From the NCBI RefSeq assembly GCF_016482785.1, contig NZ_JAEMXM010000010.1, positions 1 to 64,000 on the forward strand: a stretch of 64,000 nt of DNA, in the 5' to 3' direction. The translations under genes and the position numbers were made by a program. The DNA comes from Paenibacillus alkalitolerans (GTDB lineage Bacteria > Bacillota > Bacilli > Paenibacillales > YIM-B00363). Positions 58,452 through 64,000 of the stretch are shown here, one piece after another (the first letter of the stretch is position 1; each line of letters begins with the position of its first letter). The notes under the pieces are model-generated. The model saw only the letters and a program-made list of their open reading frames with translations, ran no database searches and was not told the DNA's origin.

Positions 58452-59660
58452 CTATGTCCAAATGCCGCACGACTCCACCCATCGGAGCGCCTTCTCCACA
58501 TCGTCCGTCAACAAATTGACGTGCCCCATCTTGCGGCCCGGCTTTGCTTCCGCCTTGCCGTACAAATGCAGCTTCGCAGTAACGCCTTCCGGCAGCTCCC
58601 GCTCGCCTCCGCTTCGCAGCCAGCGCAGAAGCGGATCCACATGCTGGCCGAGCACGTTCGCCATAACGACGGGCGTCAGCACGCGCGCCTCCGTCAACGG
58701 CAATCCGCATATCGCCCGGATGTGCTGCTCGAACTGGGAGACGTTGCACGCGTCCATCGTGTAATGCCCCGAATTATGAGGTCGCGGCGCCAGCTCGTTC
58801 ACGTAGATGGAGCCGTCTTTCCCGACGAACATCTCCACGGCGATCAATCCGGCGACTTTGAGGTGTTCCGCGATATCCGCGGCCAGCTTACGGGCGCGAT
58901 CCGCCGTCTGCGGGTCAATGCGGGCCGGCACGATCGACGTATGAAGTATGCCTCCGACATGCACGTTCTCGGCCGGCGGGAATGTCGCAACGCTGCCGTC
59001 CGGACTACGCGCCGCCACGACGGATATTTCCATCGAGAAATCGACAAACCCTTCGAGGATCAACTCCGCGCTTCCGCCGCCCAGCGACGTGTACGCATCC
59101 GCCGCTTCGGCGGCTTTGCGGATCACTCGCTGTCCTTTGCCGTCGTATCCTCCCGTGGCAGTCTTCAGCACGCACGGAAGCCCGAGCTCTGCCACAGCCT
59201 CCCGCATGTCCGTCATATCACGCACTTGCCGGTACGGAGCCACCGTTGCGCCCGCAGCTTCGATCGCTTGTTTCTCGCGCAGGCGATGCTGGGTTGTGCG
59301 CAGCAGTTCGCTCCCTTGCGGCACATAAGACTCCCTTTCCAACACGGCCGCCACGCCCGCATTCACGTTCTCGAACTCGTACGTGATGACGTCCGACATC
59401 GCGGCCAATTGGCGCGCGGACGCCTCGTCGGCGTAATTTGCCGTAATTTGGCGGTCGGCGACTTGTCCGCACGGCGAATCGGGAGTCGGGTCGAGCACCG
59501 CGAACCGGTAGCCCATATTCCGCCCCGCCAAGGCGATCATGCGCCCGAGCTGTCCTCCGCCGAGTATTCCGATCGTCGATCCGGGAACGATGCGCTTGAC
59601 GGCTCGACCGTCTTCTTTGCCCGGTTTCGGTTGCAATTGTTGTAAGTAATGATTTTCCAT
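58452..59660 (-). CDS. purK: N5-CAIR synthetase
   Basis: A 402-residue ATP-grasp carboxylating enzyme that makes N5-CAIR from AIR and bicarbonate. Motifs: IGILGGGQLGRMIALAGRNM, CVLKTATGGYDGKGQ and VNELAPRPHNSGHYT. GGAG lies 8 bases before the ATG; gap of 19 bases after purE. Confidence 0.97.
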   Translation of the reverse strand: MENHYLQQLQPKPGKEDGRAVKRIVPGSTIGILGGGQLGRMIALAGRNMGYRFAVLDPTPDSPCGQVADRQITANYADEASARQLAAMSDVITYEFENVNAGVAAVLERESYVPQGSELLRTTQHRLREKQAIEAAGATVAPYRQVRDMTDMREAVAELGLPCVLKTATGGYDGKGQRVIRKAAEAADAYTSLGGGSAELILEGFVDFSMEISVVAARSPDGSVATFPPAENVHVGGILHTSIVPARIDPQTADRARKLAADIAEHLKVAGLIAVEMFVGKDGSIYVNELAPRPHNSGHYTMDACNVSQFEQHIRAICGLPLTEARVLTPVVMANVLGQHVDPLLRWLRSGGERELPEGVTAKLHLYGKAEAKPGRKMGHVNLLTDDVEKALRWVESCGIWT

Positions 59661-59679
59661 GTCAGTAGTATTCTCCGGA

Positions 59680-60177
59680 TTATTCCAAGTTATCGCTCAT
59701 TGCTTCCACTTCCGCCCGCGTTCGTTCGCGGCGCTCCCTTATGCGCTCCGCAACGCTTTCATCGAACGTTCCGATGATTTGCGCGGCCAGCAGCCCCGCG
59801 TTCGTCGCGCCGGCCGTACCGATCGCCACTGTCGCGACGGGTATGCCTCCCGGCATCTGCACGATGGAAAGGAGCGAATCCAAACCGTTTAACGCCTTAG
59901 ACTGTACCGGCACCCCGATGACAGGCAGCTCCGTCTTCGACGCCACCATTCCCGGCAAGTGCGCCGCGCCTCCCGCTCCTGCCACAATGACCTTGATGCC
60001 TCTGTCCTTGGCGTTCTCCGCATAAGCGAACATTGCATCCGGCGTACGATGCGCCGAAACGACCTTCTTCTCGTACGGCACATCCAGTTCATCCAACACG
60101 CTGCAAGCCGATTTCATCGTCTCCCAATCGGAGCGGCTCCCCATTATGACACCAACAATCGGTCTGGACAACGGCAT
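59680..60177 (-). CDS. purE: N5-CAIR mutase
   Basis: A 165-residue class I PurE that moves the carboxyl group to give CAIR. Motifs: [32 protein letters not shown] and [14 protein letters not shown]. First gene of the pur operon; AGAGGAGA precedes the ATG by 5 bases. Confidence 0.97.
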   Translation of the reverse strand: MPLSRPIVGVIMGSRSDWETMKSACSVLDELDVPYEKKVVSAHRTPDAMFAYAENAKDRGIKVIVAGAGGAAHLPGMVASKTELPVIGVPVQSKALNGLDSLLSIVQMPGGIPVATVAIGTAGATNAGLLAAQIIGTFDESVAERIRERRERTRAEVEAMSDNLE

Positions 60178-60207
60178 TCAATCTCCTCTCAAACGTTTAC
60201 TTCAATA

Positions 60208-60239
60208 GAAAAAGTCCGAACGAAAAAGAATCATCGGAC
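60208..60239 (-). terminator. Leader terminator (attenuator candidate) before purE
   Basis: On the minus strand GTCCGA (60239-60234) pairs with TCGGAC (60219-60214), followed by TTTTTC. It lies inside the probable purE leader, about 35 bases after the expected start site. The GTCCG arm can also pair with CGGA just upstream, a possible alternative fold. No purine riboswitch core is visible. Confidence 0.6.
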
Positions 60240-60274
60240 ATTTCCGGCAAACATAATTCGACTCATTTCATCAC

Positions 60275-60358
60275 ATTATAAGTGTAACAATTGGAGAATG
60301 CGAGTGTCAATGCAAAAGACGAACAATTCAGCCCACTTTAACAGGAAAGTTCGTATTT
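60275..60358 (-). promoter_or_regulatory. purE promoter and paired PurBox (PurR operator)
   Basis: TTGACA (60305-60310 on the minus strand) with TACACT 18 bases on, or the TATAAT at 60275-60280, forms the promoter. Upstream lie AAAGACGAACAAT (60315-60327) and the inverted AAAGTTCGTATTT (60346-60358), which match the PurBox consensus AWWWCCGAACWWT at 11 and 12 of 13 positions. The two are 18 bases apart, close to the 16-17 known for PurR operators. Confidence 0.7.
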
Positions 60359-60389
60359 GAAATATAAAATTGCATTTTGCAAAAAAATG

Positions 60390-60418
60390 GTGACGCTTTC
60401 TTTTCATTGTGGTAGTAT
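60390..60418 (+). promoter_or_regulatory. Promoter of the riboswitch-controlled gene
   Basis: GTGACG (60390-60395) and TAGTAT (60413-60418) are 17 bases apart and lie about 30 bases before the riboswitch. Confidence 0.55.
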
Positions 60419-60449
60419 ATACATCAACTGGTTCTTTATTAATTAATGA

Positions 60450-60540
60450 GCAAAGGAAAGCGGCAAACTTATCCGAAAGGAAAGGACGCAAAGCTATGGG
60501 TCTACGGCTGAAAAGCTACGATCGCCAAGCTGCCCTTACG
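60450..60540 (+). ncRNA. Cyclic di-GMP-I (GEMM) riboswitch
   Basis: The conserved GEMM features occur in order: GCGGCAAAC, a hairpin ATCC-GAAA-GGA with GNRA tetraloop, the hallmark GGACGCAAAGC, a second arm with GGCTGAAAAGCTACG, and the closing GCCAAGCTGCC that pairs with the first block. Such aptamers bind c-di-GMP. After it, AACCT-CTTGTGG-AGGTT (60545-60563) and a T-rich stretch could form a weak terminator as expression platform. Confidence 0.92.
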
Positions 60541-60618
60541 ATTTAACCTTCTTGTGGAGGTTCGTCCTTTTCGGTCGGTGATGTAGTGCGCACCTGTTCT
60601 GAGAATGAGGTGAAATCC

Positions 60619-60885
60619 GTGCGGGAAGGGAAACCTGTCGGCTACGAAAGTTCCGACAATGACCTGGTTTCATTGAGACTGTTGCAAGAAGATGTCACTG
60701 AAGTGAAGAAGACGATTCACCGAATGACATACGAGTTAATAAGTCCCTGTACATACTGCGCCATGATTTCAACAGACGCACACTCGGAAAAACCGATCTC
60801 TTGCTCGAAAGAAAACGGGCTTCACAAGCCCGGCTGGATCAGCGTAGATACATGCTTTACATGCGGAGACTTCCGAAAAATATAA
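60619..60885 (+). CDS. Small cysteine-rich protein of unknown function under the c-di-GMP riboswitch
   Basis: An 88-residue soluble protein without signal peptide. The N-terminal half is acidic and helical (SLRLLQEDVTEVKKTIHRM); the C-terminal half has CTYC, a lone Cys and CFTC, a pattern that could hold a zinc ion. I do not recognise the family. A GTG at 60619 has GAGGTGA 5 bases upstream; an earlier GTG at 60586 would add 11 residues. It is the only gene between the riboswitch and a strong terminator, so c-di-GMP probably controls it alone. Confidence 0.65.
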   Translation: MREGKPVGYESSDNDLVSLRLLQEDVTEVKKTIHRMTYELISPCTYCAMISTDAHSEKPISCSKENGLHKPGWISVDTCFTCGDFRKI

Positions 60886-60888
60886 CGG

Positions 60889-60910
60889 ACACCCGGGATA
60901 TCCCGGGTGT
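60889..60910. terminator. Rho-independent terminator between convergent genes
   Basis: Perfect 10-bp arms ACACCCGGGA (60889-60898... within 60889-60910) and TCCCGGGTGT, followed on the plus strand by TTCTTTG. It ends the cysteine-rich gene and lies 9 bases from the end of the convergent nuclease gene. Confidence 0.8.
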
Positions 60911-60919
60911 TTCTTTGAG

Positions 60920-63900
60920 TTACAGCTTGCTTTGCAATTTCCGGATTTCTTTGATGAGCTGCTCGGCAAAGCCGGCATCGATCCGTTTGCCCGCTTGCGC
61001 CTTCACATGATTTATAAGTGCTTCGAGCTGGTTGTTTTGCGCAGCATCGGCGGCCGATTTTTGGACGGCATCGATTTTACTTAATAATGCGTTTTTTTGT
61101 TGTTCGGCCACCTTACCATTGTCGAGACCCCATTGAACAAGCTCGTCGAGATGTCCAATGTCAAGCATGACCTCGAATTCATACTCCGCTTTTGCCATGT
61201 TTCCGGCATAATCGGCTGCCGTGACTATCACCTTGTGAACTCCCGTTTCCAAAGTCATCGAAGCCAGAGTAAACGGATTGCTCATCGGCTTGCCGTCCAT
61301 TTCGACGGTTAACGATTCCGTTCCGCTCAATACGTCGGTCGCTTCAGCTGCGAAGAGGAATTCTTCATACAGATAAATCCTGTCATTAAAGTGCGCGTCG
61401 ATCTCGGGCGCCGTCTTATCGATCGCCACCGCAACTTCTTGCGACGGTTCTACATTATAGATTTTATCGACGGAACGGTATTCTACGCGGTTCATTCCTT
61501 CGCCCGAAAGCCTCAGCGGACCGTTCACCGTCTGCCATTGGCCGCCGTTTATGCGGGCTTCGGTACGCAGAACGCCGATGCCTTGACCGTCGTCCGAGCT
61601 GAATACCAGCGTTACATCTTTATCGTTAAATTGCGTTTCGCCGCTCAGCCCGTCAAGCGCCGCGGACGTTACCGGAGCGGTCACATCCGTCGAAATGCGG
61701 CCTTCCGCTTCATAAGCGATCGGCTCGCCGATGCTGCGCAAGAACGCTACCGTCGCATCGACATCGATCGGACCTTGCACGAAGCTGTCGCCATACTCCG
61801 CGATGAGCCGGTATTTGTCCGAAGTTTGTTCGTACATGTAGTTATTAACCGCCAAGGAATACGTCGCATTCTTGTCTATCGGTTGTCCGTTCGGAAGTGT
61901 TATTTGTTTCACTCTTTTCGTGTCTGCATCCCAGGAATATGAAGCGCCTGCAATAAACGAATCCGGGCCGTATCTCGGGTTGATCATGGCATTCAATATT
62001 TGTTCGAATTCTTCGCCCGTTACGTTAACGCGAACGACGGTATTGCCGAACGGTTGAACGTTGAACAGCTCTCCCCAAGTGATAGGCCCCGCATTGATGT
62101 TGTCGCGCACGCCTCCGCCGTTCATCAAAGCGAAATCGCTGTTTACGGACCATTTCATGGCGTCAGCCAGGAAATTGCCGAGGTCATCGTCGCCGATTAC
62201 GGCTTTTGTCGGATATCCCTTGGTCATCTCCACCAACGTCTCGCCGATCACTTCGTTAAGCTTCGGAGCGACAATGTCGCCATATTTCTTTAGAATCGCC
62301 GCCACTTCCGCATCCGGTTCGATTCCGGTCTGCACAACGTCTATGATCTCGGCCTTCTTGCTCACAACTTCTCCGGTCGCCGGATCAATGAGCAAATCGA
62401 CGTCGCCGATCGCTTTGCCGTATTCCCACGCTTGGACAATGAGTTTGCCGTCAACCATGCCGTTGTTCTTCTGGTGATTGTGCGCCGAAAAAATAACGTC
62501 CACCTCATCGTCGATTGCAGCCGCGATGTCGGCGATATTGCCTGTCACCGTTTCTCCGGATTGATCGCCGGGGTTGTGGGCAAGAACGATAATCGTTTCA
62601 ACTCCTTGTTCCTTTAATTCAGGAACGTATTTGTTGATGGCGGCGGTTTCGTCCGTGAAACGAATGCTTTGAATGCCTTCCGGAATAACGATATTCGGAG
62701 TTTCCGTCGTCACGACTCCGATAAAGCCGATTTTCACTCCGCCGGTCTCTTTGATCGTATACGGAGGCAAAACAAGCTCGCCGTTGTCTTTGTATTCAAC
62801 GTTCGCGGCAACCATAGGGAAGTTGATGCCGTCATAGTTTGGCGTACCGTTCGGGTGCGTCCCGCCGTTAATCAGGCGGAGCATCTCCTCGACGCCTTCG
62901 TCGAATTCGTGGTTGCCGACGGTACCGACGTCGAAACCGATCGCTTCCATGATTTCCACCGTAGGCTCGTCTTGGAGGAGCGCCGATACCGGGGAGGAAG
63001 CGCCTACCATGTCTCCCGGGTGCACGATCAACGTATTCGGGTTCGTCGCCTCACGCTGCTTCAAATACGCCGCCAAATAATCCGCGCGGCCGTAATTCAC
63101 GCCGTTAATAGGCGACGTTACGTCGATTTTGCCGTGAAGGTCGTTGACACTCAACAATTGAACCGAAACAAGCTGTGAGGCTTCCGGAACGTAGCCCGCC
63201 TCTTGGGCTTCTTGTTCCGTGAAGAAGAATACGCGGTTTTCCGTCGGAACTTCCATCCACTTGTCCGGAGCGACGTATGTCTTCGTAAAGTAATCACCGA
63301 CGAATTTGTCCGGACCGCCGCGAAGCTCGAACCGGAACTGGTAAGGCAATTGCGGGATCGGGTTTTCAGGGTTATGCATGCCGTACCCGTTCTCGATCGC
63401 TTCTTTCGCCGCGGCGCTGTATTCTTCGAAATAGCTCATATTCGGCCAGATAAAGTAATTGACCGCGAAACCCGTTTTTACCATTTCCTTGTTTACATCG
63501 AGTCCGGTGCTTTTCACGCGAATGTGCGCGAGAAGGCGGCCGTAGCCGTCGATCGGATCGCTGCCGGGTTCGATCTCGACCTCCGTCCCGGGCGGCAGCA
63601 GTTCAAGCAATTTTTCCGTCGCCGCATCCGCATAATACCCTTGGGACTGGCCTTCGTAATTTTTCTCGGGAGTATCGATGGAAAGCATGCGTACTTTCGT
63701 AACTCCCAATACCGGGGTTGTCAAGTGAACCGTATCGCCGTCCACTACCGATTTCACGGTAGACACATAGCTCGATTCCGGAGCCGGAGCCGGGGGCTGC
63801 GGATTCAATTCCGCTGCATCCGCCGCCTTACGGGGAAGAAGCTGGTATGAGTCATATTGGCTTAACACGCCGGTGAAATCGTACCAAGTTTTTTCTTTGA

Positions 63901-64000
63901 GCTGCCCGATGACGTTCGTTTCCGCCATCACGCGAAGCGTCATGCCGTTATAATTTTCGTCGATGACCGGCACGTTGTATCCGCCGCCTGCCGGAGTTGA
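60920..64000 (-). CDS. yhcR: YhcR-like secreted nuclease: thermonuclease plus 5'-nucleotidase (5' end cut by window)
   Basis: At least 1026 residues, open to the window edge, so the N-terminus (signal peptide and OB-fold part in B. subtilis YhcR) is missing. A thermonuclease domain has VKSVVDGDTVHL, VRMLSIDTPEKN and DGYGRLLAHI, giving the catalytic Arg, Glu and Arg. Next comes a 5'-nucleotidase/metallophosphatase: LLSVNDLHGKID, VHPGDMVGASSP, VGNHEFDEGV and FSAHNHQKNNG bind two metals, followed by the nucleotide domain (FALMNGGGVRDNINAGPITW). An Ig-like domain and a helical C-terminus end in RKLQSKL, with no LPxTG-type sorting motif. It would degrade extracellular nucleic acids to nucleosides. 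Confidence 0.93.
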   Translation of the reverse strand, partial: STPAGGGYNVPVIDENYNGMTLRVMAETNVIGQLKEKTWYDFTGVLSQYDSYQLLPRKAADAAELNPQPPAPAPESSYVSTVKSVVDGDTVHLTTPVLGVTKVRMLSIDTPEKNYEGQSQGYYADAATEKLLELLPPGTEVEIEPGSDPIDGYGRLLAHIRVKSTGLDVNKEMVKTGFAVNYFIWPNMSYFEEYSAAAKEAIENGYGMHNPENPIPQLPYQFRFELRGGPDKFVGDYFTKTYVAPDKWMEVPTENRVFFFTEQEAQEAGYVPEASQLVSVQLLSVNDLHGKIDVTSPINGVNYGRADYLAAYLKQREATNPNTLIVHPGDMVGASSPVSALLQDEPTVEIMEAIGFDVGTVGNHEFDEGVEEMLRLINGGTHPNGTPNYDGINFPMVAANVEYKDNGELVLPPYTIKETGGVKIGFIGVVTTETPNIVIPEGIQSIRFTDETAAINKYVPELKEQGVETIIVLAHNPGDQSGETVTGNIADIAAAIDDEVDVIFSAHNHQKNNGMVDGKLIVQAWEYGKAIGDVDLLIDPATGEVVSKKAEIIDVVQTGIEPDAEVAAILKKYGDIVAPKLNEVIGETLVEMTKGYPTKAVIGDDDLGNFLADAMKWSVNSDFALMNGGGVRDNINAGPITWGELFNVQPFGNTVVRVNVTGEEFEQILNAMINPRYGPDSFIAGASYSWDADTKRVKQITLPNGQPIDKNATYSLAVNNYMYEQTSDKYRLIAEYGDSFVQGPIDVDATVAFLRSIGEPIAYEAEGRISTDVTAPVTSAALDGLSGETQFNDKDVTLVFSSDDGQGIGVLRTEARINGGQWQTVNGPLRLSGEGMNRVEYRSVDKIYNVEPSQEVAVAIDKTAPEIDAHFNDRIYLYEEFLFAAEATDVLSGTESLTVEMDGKPMSNPFTLASMTLETGVHKVIVTAADYAGNMAKAEYEFEVMLDIGHLDELVQWGLDNGKVAEQQKNALLSKIDAVQKSAADAAQNNQLEALINHVKAQAGKRIDAGFAEQLIKEIRKLQSKL

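Noticed and set aside
58125-59645. 506-codon plus-strand open frame
   Set aside because: Antisense shadow of purB and purK.
60210-60245. CCGAAC and CGGACATTT in the purE leader as the PurR operator
   Set aside because: They lie downstream of the promoter and are explained by the terminator stem; the better PurBox pair is upstream at 60315-60358.
60178-60300. Guanine-sensing riboswitch before purE
   Set aside because: AAATGTCCGA recalls the 3' part of a purine aptamer, but the 5' arm, loop-loop elements and core are missing.

Overview
The window looks like chromosomal DNA of a Paenibacillus-type member of the Bacillales. Evidence: Bacillus-like gene order (pur operon, yerB, yerC, dgkB-like and rlmCD-like genes), strong GGAGG-type ribosome binding sites, cre-like and PurBox-like operators, Gram-positive lipoproteins, and abundant secreted polysaccharide-degrading enzymes. 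The genus is inferred; there is no rRNA gene in the window.

Layout. 1-870: 3' part of an IS200/IS605-type TnpB gene with a likely guide-RNA end. 1.1-6.8 kb: five-gene di/oligopeptide ABC importer operon (+). 6.9-9.3 kb: three AT-richer minus-strand genes (orphan SagB-type flavin dehydrogenase, lipoprotein, APH-type kinase). 9.5-13.7 kb: secreted GH43-like and PL1 enzymes, each with a cre-like site upstream, and a short AraC-type regulator. 13.98-14.74 kb: fifteen exact-period 52-bp tandem units, each carrying a hairpin. 14.9-23.2 kb: one 2756-residue cyclic beta-1,2-glucan synthase. 23.7-29.6 kb: beta-glucosidase, sugar ABC importer and a divergent LacI regulator with recognisable operators. 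29.7-35.5 kb: small accessory genes, including a probable SRPBCC/YCII deletion fusion, a MocR regulator divergent from azlCD, and decayed gene remnants.

35.6-42.6 kb: housekeeping block (rlmCD-like methyltransferase, lipid kinase, CbiX-type chelatase, yerC, YqfQ-like protein, yerB, L,D-transpeptidase, PDZ-less Lon-like protease). 42.8-45.6 kb: a large secreted GH50-like agarase-type enzyme that separates this block from the pur operon. 46.1-60.2 kb: the complete IMP pathway in the order purE-K-B-C-S-Q-L-F-M-N, then an AICAR transformylase without its cyclohydrolase half, a separate PurO-type IMP cyclohydrolase, and purD. A paired PurBox-like operator, a promoter and a leader terminator precede purE. 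60.4-60.9 kb: divergent from purE, a c-di-GMP-I (GEMM) riboswitch leads into a small cysteine-rich protein. 60.9-64.0 kb: a YhcR-like secreted nuclease/5'-nucleotidase that runs off the window edge.

Most notable points: the PurH replacement by two unrelated single-function proteins, the riboswitch-linked cysteine-rich protein of unknown function, the 15 x 52 bp hairpin array, and the orphan SagB enzyme next to a peptide importer.
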